From assembly GCF_036373705.1 (NCBI RefSeq), contig NC_089853.1:27942068-28006067 (forward strand): a stretch of 64,000 nucleotides of DNA, in the 5' to 3' direction. The notes beneath the pieces were generated by a model. It searched no databases, was not told the origin of the DNA, and saw only the letters and a list, made by a program, of their open reading frames with translations. Positions 32,840 to 52,300 of the stretch are shown in pieces (the first letter of the stretch is position 1; each line of letters begins with the position of its first letter). The DNA is from Amia ocellicauda (Eukaryota > Chordata > Actinopteri > Amiiformes > Amiidae). The position numbers were made by a program, and so were the translations under genes.

Positions 32840-32938
32840 AACTAAAGGAAGTGAGTCTGTATTGTCGGAAGTCGCTTCTTCGGTTCAGCAAATCCCCGGC
32901 AACACTGTGACAGAGCAGGATTTCAAAGGTAAAAAAGC
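32840..32938 (+). other. psma4: psma4 exon 1, non-coding (start approximate)
   Basis: The exon ends at 32938 with a donor (AAAG|GTAAAA). The next exon is 33809-33836 and ends with the start codon itself. Confidence 0.6.
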
Positions 32939-33454
32939 TAAAATAATTAAATCTGCTTTATTATCGGAATCTGAAACATTTCAGAGTAATTTGAACGCAG
33001 TGCATTGTGTACATTAAGTGACATAAGAGCTCATTTAGCCGATATTCAGGTCACAAGCAGTGAAGGATGAGATCTCTGGCCTAGACGAGTGATGCGGTGC
33101 AGTGGCTGCTTCATCATGCTGGCTCGGCAAAGCGTTTTCACTGAATACCGCTCTCTCTTTATACGTATATCTGCCATATGGCTCCAACCATCACCTTGTA
33201 GTATGGCTTTATATAAATATATTCGGTATTTAAATTCACAGTTTTTGTACTCATTTAGTAGCAGAAATTACTTTGTCATGGAAGGTTGGTAGAGTCATGC
33301 ATTTCAGTTTCGCTTTCTGTCGCTTTGTTGGGAATTGTAGACTATTTTTCCTATATATTTTAATTCAATTAATCATTCTAAGTTACTGCAAACAATTGCA
33401 GTTAATTTACATTTTCAGTTCATTAAAAGCTTCTTAGTCATACGCCATTTCATA

Positions 33455-33455
<1 letters not shown>

Positions 33456-33491
<36 letters not shown>
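33456..33491. repeat. (ATT)n microsatellite
   Basis: Twelve trinucleotide units in psma4 intron 1. Confidence 0.95.
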
Positions 33492-33833
33492 GCTGTATGT
33501 ATGCAACTAATCTGCGCATTAATTTCTACTTTAATAAACAGTAGTCCGAAAAGTGAAATTGACTATTGCACTAGGTTAAATTAAAACCATATTTTTGTAT
33601 TTGACATTTTAAGCTCTGCAGTTTTTTTGCAGTGTCATATCTAAATCGGTCATATTTGTATTACCTTCTAGAATGTATTTATGTGTTATTATTTATTGAT
33701 GAAAGGTATAATCAAGTATTAGAAAAGAGCTGGGAACCATCACTGTCTGTTGTCATTCATAATACGTTCATGCACATGTATGTTAACAATACTAACTTTA
33801 TTTTACAGGTTTATAGGAGAAGTCTTTTTCATA

Positions 33834-38945
<5,112 letters not shown>

Positions 38946-39147
38946 GCACCTGACTTTTCACCTTTTTCTAAATTGACAGATTTTTGTTTCCAAAATACTA
39001 TTGATTACTTGTCTTTTTTTCTGTAAGAAAATCTCAATATACACATACCAATGTTAACTACATTGCAGACTCTTTTATTGCATTCCTTTCCCAGATTGAG
39101 TTTTCTTCAGTCTGTTTTGCAATGTGTTCATCCTACTGAGACATCTA

Positions 39148-39153
39148 AATAAA
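39148..39153 (+). terminator. psma4: psma4 polyadenylation signal
   Basis: AATAAA lies about 200 bases after the stop, with no stronger candidate earlier. Confidence 0.8.
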
Positions 39154-39527
39154 AGCCTGCCAGGTGGGACTGTTTAACAAACAAGGTGTAAACTCAAATA
39201 TATCACAAGTATACTTAGTTAGCTGGGCTAGTGAGGGTCTCCCTTAAACACATCTTCAGTAATTCATAGTTTGAAGATAAATACGTAATGTATAGCTTAA
39301 TAATAAATACAATAATACAAAATATTGTTTCTGACATTTAAAAAAACTCTACATCCATACCCAGTAGAACACTGCAGTGAGTGTTTTCTGAATGTGTCCA
39401 GAAATCCATCAGTCCTATTACATTGTTACTCGGGGATGTTTTATGGTGCATGTGGATCTCTGGAGTAACACCACCTATACAACACTGCTGGGGAATTTAT
39501 TATAACTGATGTTGGAATCGAACGAGG

Positions 39528-40060
39528 TTAGAGATTATATACAAAAAAGAGAATTCGCACCTTACAATAATCTGAATACTTTATGGAAGTCCGATTTGGA
39601 AGGATCACCATTAGTACACGATAGCTTTTCTCTTTAATCTTAACTGGAGCTTTAATGGATGCGGTGTCCGCTGGACCAGATGGAATCGGATGAGAAATGC
39701 TATATTCCAATGGCAGGTTTAGAAATTATAAAAATTATGTAAGAACAAGTAAGTAGGCACCATGCGGCTCTCAAGCTTTTGAGCTTTATCTTTCAGGAAC
39801 ATGCAGCACACTGGACTGTTTACCAAGCCAACTACATGTGGAAGAGTTCTGTCCGTTGATATCATTGGCAAGTCTAGGCAGGAATGGTACGATGTATTAT
39901 TTTCTTTCTTTGCTCTGTTAGCTAGCCTCGTTGTAGACATACGTTTGTGGTGGTAACGTAGGCTCTCAGAAGGGTGAATAAACTTCCCATGCCGGGAGAC
40001 CTGGCCATTTGGCGTAGTGGCTGTATCGTTGTACTGGGGCAGAACTGTGGCACCAAACAC
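39528..40060 (-). other. Unrecognised coding-like segment, possibly two exons
   Basis: In the complementary direction an AG acceptor-like site at 40061 opens a 113-codon frame running to 39719, beginning VFGATVLPQYNDTATTPNG. A strong donor-like site (C|GTATGT) sits inside it near 39942. A second frame, 39710-39528, follows, with ISHPIPSGPADTASIKAPVK. The composition looks more protein-like than nearby random frames, but I recognise no family and cannot fix the splicing. It could be an exon pair of a small gene, a decayed gene, or chance. Confidence 0.25.
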
Positions 40061-41534
40061 CTGCTACACTCACACACTAGTTAACAATAGAAAGCACACA
40101 GGCTCTGCAAAAACCCTAAGTTTGATAAATTCATTAAAACGTTGCCACTGTCTCAATTATCCCTTTTATGCAGTTATTTTTCTGTTCTCCATCATGAACT
40201 ACGCCAACTTGATCAGCTCTTAACTGCTGTTGTATTGGCACTATTTGTGGTGATAAATTTCACACGGGCCCAGCTCCAGCTGATTATCATAAAATGACTT
40301 CATAATGTGTATGTCCTTTTCAGGTAGGTAAAATATAAATTCGGTAGAGTGTGTAGCAAGCATTGTGAATTAATTATCAGTGGGGTGGTACGCAACAATT
40401 TTAAGTTGTTATTTATAAATATGTAGATTAGTATTTAAAGAAGATTTATATGTTTTATTGTATTACATAGTACCCCGTTGTCCAGCATTACCATTAGATG
40501 TTAATGGCAGCAGCTGCAGTGAGTTATATTTAGTGTAAACGCAGTCTGGAAAATAAAGATGTAATAACCAGCAGTTAGAAGAGAGTATGCACGGCTGAAT
40601 TTCACAAAGGATGCATATACCTGATTGGTAACGGTAGTATTACCATCTGACAGATCTGAAGGGTAACCAAATTACATAAATCTGGGCTCATTGCACTTTG
40701 CACATCGGAAGTGCAGCCACATATAAAAAATGGAAGGCTAAGTGGCCAGGGAATGATGTATTTAGTACAGTCTTCTGTGTTACAGTTCAGTTCCTAAAAT
40801 AGAAAGAAAAATGCATCCAGCTCCCTTCTCTTGGCCAAGTGCCACAGTGTCTGCTCGATGTTCATTGGCTGTGAGTGTCGCATTGATCTACACAGGGATG
40901 AGAGCCAGGAAAGAGATGTCAATGCATCTTAACAGCTACAGAGGTGTGTTTTCAATGTTTATCATAATTTAAACTTACCATGGTCTAATTTTATTATTTA
41001 GTGTGTGTCATGTTAGTTTGGAAGAGGTGTGCATGAAAAATGTACAATATTTAAAATAATTTCTACCAAAATAACAATTCCATACAGTTGGACAATGGTC
41101 TGGGTGGGTGAGAAGGAGGGACCTGTGAGTTGAATCTCATGGTAAGTAGGTGTGATGGCCTGGGAAGCATGGGGTCCTGAAATAGAAAGTACTGTAGCTC
41201 AGAATTCCTACAGACCACAGGTCTAATGTCAACCAAGAGGGACACTAAAGTGAAGGAAACCTCAATGTTTCATTCACTATTCTCAGTCTATCAATAACAA
41301 AGTGGTAAACCACTTGGGTCTAGTTCAAATATGTAGTTATTTTCCAAGCCTTTAGCCTAGAATGTTGAAATTCCCATCTTCGTTTCCAGTGGTCAGTTCA
41401 TATTGATAAGGATGTGAGTTTTTTAAAGTGATTTCTGGCACAGTAGTGATTTGAAGGTCAATTTGTCCACAGTAGGTGGGGTTTGGTATATGTCCACTTC
41501 CCAAAAAAAAAACACACACCACCTGAATTAGTTT
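40061..41534. other. Intergenic space between psma4 and the antizyme gene
   Basis: No exon was recognised. In human PSMA4 is followed by CHRNA5; no nicotinic-receptor exon was seen here. Confidence 0.45.
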
Positions 41535-43363
41535 TTAGAAGTTAAACCTTAAACTTTATTTTGTAATTTCTAATATACATAAAATCCAAGAGGATATGAG
41601 CATGGATTGCCTTTTTATGTTTTAAGTCTATTTTTCCCTGTAAACAAAGATCTAAGAAAAAAAGTAACATAAAAATAGAACTCTGAAAAGCTGAATAGAA
41701 ACTAGTGCTAATAAACACTGCTTAGTTAAACACTAAGGACTCTAAAAGCACCCCCCGCACCCATGCAAATTTAAGCCTCTTGCAGACATACAGACAAAAA
41801 ATAATAACAATTACACGCAGTACTTTGTATTTTACTTGGTTGTGCTTTTCTGACTTAAAGATTATAATGTTGGGGAATGTATAGCTGTGTTCTGTTTTTT
41901 TTCTAAAGTTGATTTGGTAAATAAGAGAATGCCAGTGTTTACACTTAGAAATCAGCTTAGTTACAGATTTTAAAAAAAACACACTCATATTAAATGTTAA
42001 CATTTAACGATTTCAGCATTGAAGTGCCAAGAGTAAGGGAGACCAGATCTTTGGCAACGTTGTGAGGCTTACACACATTGGGGGAAAAAAAACTATAAAC
42101 ACAAAAACAAGGTGCTGAAAACCCACAATCTGTTGTGTACGACTTAATATATCTACTGTACCAGCAGTTTAATGCACATTTCCTTTTGCTGGTGAATCCC
42201 TTAAGTGCTCCTGTGTCATTCCGGTTTGATTTCTGTCTTAAAGTTTGGAACCCATGAGTACAGAACATGAAATCTACACTGTAAACACTGAAATTGAAGT
42301 GAATGAGAAAAGCTTTTAGCATCAGTAGGGTTCTGGTGATCAACTTTACTTTATATAGACAAATTGAAGCAAACTTCCCAATGCTTAACATCTTGCAAGT
42401 TAAATGGTTATAACTTATGCTTTTGTTTCTTAGCTTGTTTGTTTGTCCTAGTACATATTTGGGCAACTTGTCTGAAATCGGATGTTAATTTGAACATAAT
42501 TGTACATACCATTTGGGTTCAAGGTTGCACAGTCTTGGCTAGTTTATTTATATTACATCACAGGGCTTAATTCTTTCCATGCCCTTGACGAATTAATCAA
42601 ACCTAATTAAGACAATAAAGCAGTAATTAGTGACGAAGTGGGAGTTAAGCTCAGGGAGAAAATGGATTAGAAGTGCCCAGCCGTACATCTCACTTCTGAT
42701 TTAGCCTGCAGAACTCCTAGTTTTTTACCCTGCAGTAAATCTGGCTAATCCCAGCAGAATTCCTTGTTTTATGATTTGGCAAATAAAGGCAAATCTCCAG
42801 TGCAAAGTCCATGTTCATGTGTAGTTAGAAAATGCGATATACAATTCAGTAAAAAAAAAAAGAATATGGTTGAACTATATATAAAAATGTAAATAAAGAA
42901 CCTTAAAAAGAGTGCTACAGTAATGGGAGAAAAATGTAATGTCCTAACCCTTACTAAAAACAAATGTGATAAAAGATTCTCATTACTGCATCTCTCTTCC
43001 CACTGTATATATAATCCCAGAACCCTGACATTCAACACAAGGTATTGGAGGTTACATAGTATTTTTAGCACCAAATGACCCAGTTAGAGTGTCCTGTTCT
43101 GTCTGCCAGAACCCTGCTTATTTAAAAGATCCGAGGTGGGCAGAGGGGAAATAAAGATAAATGAGATTGCCATCCGGTCCGAATCACCCCCTTGTGCGTG
43201 TTAGCATGGCTATATTGTTAAAGAGTATACGATGTCTCACACCTAAGATTTGCCTTTAGCTGCCTACATTTGCACAGTGCCTGGATATCCGAGTAAAGAG
43301 GACAGTGAGACAGGTTGTTCCAATGACCCAGGTGGCAGGAGAACAATGCACTGGTGGATTCCT
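41535..43363 (-). other. oaz2: Antizyme 3' UTR (extent inferred)
   Basis: The stretch follows the antizyme stop in the gene direction. It has no recognisable exon. The first convincing AATAAA in the gene direction is at 41560-41555. Confidence 0.5.
41555..41560 (-). terminator. oaz2: Candidate antizyme polyadenylation signal
   Basis: TTTATT on the + strand reads AATAAA in the gene direction, about 1.8 kb after the stop codon. Confidence 0.45.
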
Positions 43364-46300
43364 TCATTCTTCATCTGAAGTGCTCTGATCCAGAGAGTAG
43401 ACCATGAACAGGATGTCTGGCCGGGTGGGCACTGAGGGGTGGCCTGGTTTCACAATCTCAAAGCCCAGGTAATGGAAAGTCTTTGTGATAGACACTGCAA
43501 GATATGGAAAGCAAGCAAAGAAAAATCATTACACATTCCCAGCCAGATCCTCTAGTGAGTTGTTTGATGTGTCTAGGAAACTTGTCTTCGGAGAAAAATT
43601 AAAAGGGTGAACATGTTGACAACAGTTTTGTTTTTAGAGACTCATACATGACTCTTCTGAGCTTAATACATAACACTGGTACCATGGTTTGACAGGTTCT
43701 CAGCTCAGTTTTACAACATGGGCATGTGAACTGTGCTAGCAAAACAAACTGCAAAATTGTCTCTTACATCGATCGTCTCTGCTTTTGTAAAACCACAGAA
43801 AAACATAATTGACTTTCAACTTCTCTTCTGCAAACTCCAGTAGAACAGTCAGTCTGCAACAGAGAGAGAGAGAGAGAGAAATTATATATATGCAGATTTA
43901 TGTAAAAGTTCCATGTTACATAATATCAGCTGTATTTCTCTTCCGAGTTTGCTCTCAGTGTTGCTATATTTGCTTCTTTCTGTTGTCTTTGTTTTTAAAC
44001 AAAGTGCTTTTTGGTCAGTACCTTGCGGACATGATCTAAAAACTGTAGTTGTGTGGGAGACAGGAATGATAACAAAAAGGTTGAGAGCAGCACTTTAGTT
44101 CTTGATATTTGTGTGGAGGTGTCATCTGTTAAGGATTTAGGTTAGCAGTGATTAAAAGACACCATTGTAATGCTGTGCTCTACAGTTAGTGTTTAACATC
44201 CCTGCAATTTTTTCTTCTTCTGATAAATGGAAATTCAGAATATTGTGCAATTGCTTGAGTAACCATGACTGTGTTACTAACTGGGAGGTTGTTAAGCATA
44301 AAATATGGTATCTTGAGATTTTAGTTTGTGACTATTTGGCTAGTGACTCATAATGGTTACTGAAGTATGACTTGACTTTTTCAGAAGAATCTAGAGTGGT
44401 CTACAGCTTGTTATACAGGATACACATATCATAGTATATTCCAACTTTTCCCGAGATATGTTGCAAAGTGACAACCTCTTGCCGCTCCTGACACCTAGGG
44501 AGATCTTGCTGGAGAGAGCAAGCAGCTGAAGAGAAAAGATTTGGCCTGATAGTGTGCCCTCACCCCTCCTTGCTTCCTTCTGGTAATGCCCCCTCTGCAA
44601 TCTCCAGGAAGAGGCTGCCTCCAGACAGCACAGCCTCCCAGTAGGACACCCGGGTCTCGCTCAGCTGGTACTGGAAGTACAGAACTGGTGGCGTCCCATT
44701 AACTGGAGCAGCCTGCGTTACTGTGAGTCTGTCATCCTAAAGCAGGAGAAAGGAAGAGGTCTGTGATTTGCCTTTTGCATTTCAGAGAGATCTAGACTAG
44801 GTAATATGTTGTCATTAATTAACATCCCTTTTGAACAGTGAAATAGCTTCTTTTTTTGAGAACAGATGAGTTTGACATGATATGTCATACACTGGGAAAG
44901 TGAAAAAGAAGATAACATTACGTTCTTGCTCAACATCCTGAAGTAATTATATCACATCCATTTGTTTTCTAGTTTATTCACTGCAGGCTCCTGCATGTTT
45001 GAAAAGGGAATCTGAATCTAATCACCTGGCCTATTTGTACTCACTTTAACCAAAGAGGCCTTTTTGAGATGTATTTTATACTACAGACCAGTATTGAAAA
45101 AAAATAACCAACCCATACTGGGCAGTTCCATTCCAAAAGAAGATCGGGATTATTTTAGCATTGTTGTTTCTCACAATAGTCTGACTTTAATACTGACTTT
45201 TTATTCAGTATTTTAATTTTGCAACATAAAACTTTACAGAATGTAGGAATTAGTTGTTCATAGCTTGTCTGAACTGTAGTGACATAAATTGCATTGGGCA
45301 CAGGGCTGAGGAAACTGTTGCTTTAAGATTCAAGCTGTTCTTCATGATCAAGCCATTAGTCAGCCACCACTGCTTTGATAACACAGGCTCTTTCAGGTGT
45401 GCGGATGGTAACGGCACAGATATTTATGATCCGTCTGATCCTGATCCGCTCAGCGCTCGGGCTTGGCTCATGCTTATTATCCTTTATTAACAACAGCAGA
45501 CAAGCTGGCAAAGGTGACATTTCCCAAATGAAGCAGCCTTTCATTACCATGCATTCATCTACAGATGTGAAGTTCTTTTCAAATGCAAAACTCACCCCAG
45601 TAATGGAAGAACTGTGTTTTAAACTCTGAACCATTGGTCATTTTATTAACCCTGCTATTTACCCTCATAGTTACAAGGCAAAACTGTCCAACACCACCAA
45701 CTCCAAGCTAAGGAGACGTGTTCCTTCTATGTAGTCCATCTGGTAAAAGGTAGATCGTATCCTGTACCCAGCTGAAATGTCATGAATTCACAGAGCTAAA
45801 TTCACTACAGCTAGACCTTGGGGCTACGTGACTTGACAGAGGGAATATTGCATTGATTTACCGAGTGCTGAGCTGAACTGGAGTCAGTAATGTATACATG
45901 TCCGAAATGGAGACCAGATTTAACCTGCATTTCTGGTGGCGTTTCCTCACAGGAAAGGAGTACGATTTGTACTTTTAACACCAACATGTTGTCACATAGT
46001 CTGTGCAGAAGGTTTGACAATTTAAAGGAGTCAGACGATTTCTTAACAATGTATGAAAAATATTACTATGGTTTCACTTATGATTTATGGTAAGTATGTG
46101 TAAACTATACTACTTTGGAACCTTGTAAAGAACCAAGCTATAAGAACATCTAAATTAAATCTGATGATCTGTAACTAGGTTTAATGATATTAGTAGTTTC
46201 CATTTCTCATCCACAAGTAATTACTTTAATGGCTTGGAGAGCCTAATTTATATACAGATTATATCTAATCTCTAATCAGGAATTTGAATACTCATTTTGC

Positions 46301-49300
46301 TCTGTATTAATTTACTAGCAATTGGTCTGTGATTAAGTACTCTTAATGGCAAGTAGAAAGTTTAATCCTTGAATATAGGTTGTGGAAAATTACTAGAATG
46401 TTCTATGTTGCATCTTATATGTGTAGCTGAAATGGTCAGTAGCAATGAATGAATGCCTTTAAAAGCAGTTTGGCTATTCTAGGGGGGAGATTCAGAGTCG
46501 GCAAAAATTTTGAAAACACTATGTATTTTTCTCTTTCTAGATTGTGTCAGCGTAAAATACATTTTGTAGAGAGATGTCGTAAGAAACAGGAACTAAGTGC
46601 AGGTTTTGTTTAAACAATGGGTTTATCATGATAGGAAACAATAATAATAAAAAGTTACTGCGGACTTCCTGTGTTTCTTCAGAACATGTCCAGGCTTGCT
46701 TGTTGCGTATGATATGTTATTATGAGTCCCAGATTGAATTAAGCAGGAAATTAACAAAGCCTAATGCCATTAATGGTTACAAATACACATTTATGTCATT
46801 GGAGAAACATATCTGTTTGTATTTCTTTTTGAATACAATTGATTATAAGGGATACCTTATAATACCTGAACTAAAATATATACTTAGTTTGGTTTCAGTA
46901 TTATGTCAATCCTGCTTGCTTACACTGGGTTTGTGGAAGTTTGAGCTACTTGAAACAAACTAACGGATAAAGAAAGAGCATTTTTATAAAGTGTTATGAA
47001 TACTAACCCTGGGTCAAATGCTCAATGGCATTGTAATGGGGAATACCAATCTGACTGGGAAACTACTGCTATTAATGTGCACTACAGGTGAAGCGGGGAA
47101 GGCCCTGCCCGGTCTTACCTTGTGTAGGAGCACAGTGAGAGAGTGATCCCTGCCAGTCCCTCGCCCACCCGGGATCTTCACTAGTGGGTGAGGGGCATCA
47201 GGAGCACCACAGAGGCCCTGGAGCCTGGTGCCTGGTGCAGTGGAGCTTGGAGCCCATTAACGAGGTACTAATGTGGGGAGACAGAGACTTTAGATGAGGC
47301 AGTACCTTATCCTGGATACTACTACCCAGAGGTATTTGAAATGGCAGATTATTATTTCTTAATTAGTTAAATAATCATCATCATCATCATCATAATAGTC
47401 ATAACATTTTAAATTGGCAGCCATGTTCTTTGTGCTATAAGCGGGAGGCATGTGAGTTTAATATACATTTAAAAAAAAAAATACAAAAATCAAACGGGTT
47501 GTATTTTATAGGCAAACCAGCGTTGATTGGTAAACTCTTCAGTCTTCAGTATCATAGCACCCGTTCCAGTGCTGACTGAACACTCCTCGACTGCTCAACC
47601 CAGCTCTGAACAAAGCCCTAGTCGCCAGCTATAGCACAATCTGCGTCATCGTAGTTGACCTGCACTGACCTAGATTGGATCCCTATAGTCTGGCTGACGT
47701 TGCATCATACGATTAAGACCTCTGCTGAAAGTGATTCCCGTAGCTGTTAACTTCACTGAGCCGATCCAATGCATGAAGCACGGGTGATGATGGGTAATTA
47801 AATTATTGTTATTTTTATATATATATCTTGAGACTGATGTCACTGCCACAGTCATAAGACTCTGACAGAATTACAGGGTTTGTCTTCAAACTGTCATCAT
47901 CTGCACTGTTGATGTTGTCTATTTAATTCGTTTTACTTCATGTGTAGACTAGTGAAAGATCCGTTATCCCTGCCGAACTCACATCACTGCTGTTTAATCA
48001 CCACTGATAAAGGCAGGCATCTCAGAAGATTGTTGGGTTAGAGCATTTCAGAAATGATCTGAGAATAGAGTTCTCTAATTATTTGCTTTAACTGCTTTGG
48101 AGTACTGCAGCTTTAAAGTAAATTGGAGGTTTAATCTTGGAGGAGAGCCAGAGGTGGGTGTTTGCATCACAAATAATCACATGACCGCGTCTGTTCTGTA
48201 AACACGTCTGCAAATAGCTTGGTAGCCAAAAACACACGTCTGGTTCTTAGGTTACAGTGCAGAATTTCTGTCCAGAAATGATAGCCCCCCACTGCAGCCC
48301 ACAATCACATTCCCCCCTTTCATTTAGAAGATAAGCTTCTGTTATCGGTCACCAGGGCTGCAAGCAAACACACAACACAGCCTTTCAATTCCATAATTAG
48401 TTCTGTTCACATTAAGTATTCACAACCTTCACAACGGTAGTACACAGATTGCCAAGGCCAAGCCCCATCTCGAACACTGAATTGTCAATATCCCTGGGCC
48501 AGAAGGTCTCCAATTGAAACTCTTGAAACACGCGCACACACACACACACACACGCCTGCACAGACTACATGGTCTTTGTGTGGAGGTACACATTCCTTAA
48601 AATATGGTAGAAGAAACCACAGATATGAGAATTCTCAAAATCAATTACAGCTCGTTTTCTGAACCAATAGGATGTCCACCCTGTATTTTCACTAGCAGTT
48701 AGGCCTTTATGCATCACCCTCATGATATAATACCATGTTTATTCTGCATCAGATAATGTTGACTGCACAAGCAACAGGAAACCGATTTGTCAGATGAGCT
48801 TCTTATCAAAGCAGACCCACTTGCAAGTGAAGTAGTAAACTAGGAGGCAGGCAGGCAAAAAGGAGCATCTGTCCAAACTTTAAGGTTTAAACGGCATTAG
48901 TGAAGAATTGATTTCATAAGCACATACATAAAGAGGATGAACCAAAAAGTGCTGGGTTCCCTTTCTGGAGCTGTAGAACTTGTTAAACAAATGTGGCAAG
49001 GATTTTAATCAACAAGGTTTAATTATAGTTTTCGAAGAGAAACTCAAACTAAATGCCACTAATGCTATTGGAAGCAACCTGAAATGTAAGTTGAGGTGCC
49101 GAGTCTCATTCAGTACTTCTGGAATGTGTTAAATGAACATTGTGTTATTATTGTTTCTGTTATTTTGTTTTCTCCCATTTCCCCCACACAACTATCTAAA
49201 ACAATGACACCTAAATACCATACATCTTCATGAAGATAAACATCAGTGTTAGTGAGGAAAATGAAATGAAATACATTCTCTGGGAATAATGTTAAGGCTG

Positions 49301-52300
49301 TGAGTGAAATGCTATCTTGTTTTGAAAAAGAAGACCTATGCCCTCTGACATTACACAGCACCCTGGACGCGTTATTATTATCTGTTCGGCTCATCTTCCC
49401 TGGCTGCTCCGCAGAATGTCAGCTCACTTTGAAGGAGGCACCCGCTGACACAGGGTCAGACTAAGACTCTTAAATGGGAAAGGGGGAATTAGGTCACAGT
49501 AAAGGGTGTTAAGGGTGTAAATATCTCCTTGTGGGAAAGGCAATGCAGGCATTCGATTATACAGCTCAAAGATTCTGATCCGAGAACTGAGATTTAAAAT
49601 ACACATTTAATCTAGAAGTTAAGGAAGCAGGGGATTTGCCACAAGACTAAAAAAAGAGTAGGTATTATTTTGCTTATTATGGGTAAAGCTCTGCGCTCTG
49701 CAATGTGACTCAATATAGATAATTTTCCACTGTGGCATAGCAAATATGCTTGTATAAGTGGTTGCACAAAATTGGTAAATACCTTTAACCACTGGTTTAT
49801 TGTACTGTATTGTGAGAGAGAGTGGAAAAAGTTATATGAAATTATCCAAACTGGCTTCAGGCCTCTTTTTCCAACAATAAAGCCGTTTGGCAGCCCAATT
49901 TGGGTTAATTCTTCCTGAAATAATGGATTATTTGTTTTAGAGCCTAAATTTGGCCTCGTGAGCAGTGGTACGGGGGTGGCAGACATTCAAAGAACACAAG
50001 CTCTTTAACAGGAAGCATAGTGTCTTCCAGGAAATAACTACGCTGCAGCTCAGGGATGGGAGGCAAGGTGAGATGCTAGGCAGCTTGGAGGACTTTCTAA
50101 TAACAGCAGCATCTACTTTGAGGCAAACAGTACCTATTCTAGTTTCTAGAATTGAAGCCTGTCATAGTGCTTAATGTAAGCAAAATGTTTAATTAGACAT
50201 AAATTATTGTTCCAAAGAAAAACAAGGAGGGGTCTTACACTGGTTCAATATTAAGGTCTCCTGCTCTTAGTCTGTTACAACAGTTTTCCACATAGGTGTT
50301 CTTTAGCGGAGATGTATACGTACTGCTGTAGATATTCCTACAGTTTGTGGAAATGGAATCAAGATTGTTGTGTCCCGATAAAAACTGTATTCCAACATAC
50401 ATCACTCAGTACTGGTTAACCCCTGTGTAATTTTACTAATTTATCTTAAAGGTAAATTCATAAATGGACAATATCCATAAGAATGATCTATCACAAGATA
50501 AGTTGTCTTTATCTTTTATTTATGAGAAATGTAAACATGTCTCCTAAATTTCACATTTGTAGATCATTTCTCCTAGACACGACAGTTTCTAAAGCTGTCC
50601 ATTACAAATGAAAAAAGCATATTTAACATGTGGATACTATTGTTGTTGACCAATCAATAAGAAAATGATACAATTATTTGAAGAGGAAAGGCTGCTGTAT
50701 GTATGCAGTGGATCTGATTGTACAGATGTAAGCTATATATTTCCTGTTTTTAAAGGTAGAGTAGCTAGCTGCATCTGATGATATGCTCCAAATGAAGAAA
50801 TTTGCATTCTCAACAAAATGGTTATTAGTTTAGGTGAATTACAGAAAATCTGAGATAGCACAATAGCAAGTGTGCAGGTTTGTTCCTGCTACACTGGCAT
50901 TCAGTTAATCTCATTAAACTGTTACTGTGACCCTGTTTGAAAAAAAAACAACAAAAAAAACTGCCCTGCATAATGCATCCTGCACAGCAGCAGAACTGAG
51001 ACTATGTGCCGAGTGATCTCTAATCCAGGACCTGTGACATAACTTCTTCCATCCTCTTTACAGGTTGGAGTGCCCTGATTGAACAATAACAGAGTTATAT
51101 AATGGCTTCCAGATCTGGGGCAGTATGATATTCGCAGCCTCCCCTGACAAATGCTGCTGACAGGGAGCACTGCTTTTCACAGCAAATCATGGTACTTTTG
51201 GTTTTATATTGTGTACACACAAAAGGCTCTCTTCTCATGTAGTCTGAAATCTGCCTTGCCCAGATGCAACCACTTAAGCTGCACCAAGAGCTTAATTTTG
51301 TTGCTTCTTTTTTGTTTTGTTTTCCGTGCACCATTTGGTGTGGAAGTCATCAAGTGAAGTGACAAGTGCAGCACTGCTTATGTTGCTCACAGCCTAGAGA
51401 ATGAGGGTGGGGAAAAAAACTCATCTTTAAATATATTACTTATGCAGAGAAATTCATTGCTAACAATCTTAGCCAGTGAAAGTCCTTACTAGTCATTTTG
51501 TGTGCTTTTAATTTAAAATCCACTCCATATAGACTTAAATAATTTCCTCAGAAATGTATAAATGTATGTTATATATATATATTGACAAAACTGTGAAATT
51601 ACTGAAATGTGAGAGCAGTCATTCCTTAGTCTATATATTAAATAATCTTAAGAATAGTTTCTCATATTAGTCACCTATAAATAACAAATTAATAGTTAAC
51701 TTGCATATATGGGTTAAAACATTAGTTCCATATTGTAGTTTGATGTTGTTATAGTCAGACCAAGCCTACCTGTTGTACAAGAGGTACCCAGATTACAGAT
51801 TGAATAATTTTCTAATCATTTTCATGCATTTGATCAGAACCAATGTATAAAGTTACATATCCAGTCTATGGCACAGATTATGAAATGGGTGAACTGCCTC
51901 AGCTGCTGGAATAGGGCTTTCCTCACAATGTAAGCTTTGCATGTTGGAGGAGACCCTGAAGCAACACACATGAACAAGACCAGATGATTTATAATGTCTG
52001 GATTTGCTTAAATCACAACTACCTGCATAACATTCTTTCATACTTTTGCCTTCCATCTGAATCCTATGGGAATAAAAACACTATTATGCTAAAGTGAGGA
52101 AATATACAACTGATGTGCACCCTTGTCAGCTGGCACAGTACTGTACTCTTAGAAATCATGTGCAAAACAGGTGGGGGTTTTAGTGTTGTTGTTTTTTTTT
52201 GTTTGTTTTGTTTTTAACACATTGCTGACTTTGATTAAGCCCAAACTATGTGGTGTTCATTCTAAACATTCAAATCATGCACCAAATATGCGTCGGTATT

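Noticed and set aside
39368-39385. Small hairpin with CAGTG in the loop, looking like an iron-responsive element
   Set aside because: The loop is shifted by one base, the bulged C five pairs below the loop is missing, and it lies after the psma4 polyadenylation signal rather than in a known iron-regulated UTR.
45254-45634. Overlapping frames on both strands in antizyme intron 2
   Set aside because: They lie between two confirmed exons of the antizyme gene, show no domain, and have no matching phase to be an extra exon of it.
46617-46635. ATGATAAAC on the complementary strand, resembling the human OAZ2 start (MIN)
   Set aside because: It lies downstream of the frameshift exon in the gene direction, so it cannot be exon 1. 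It is a chance match.
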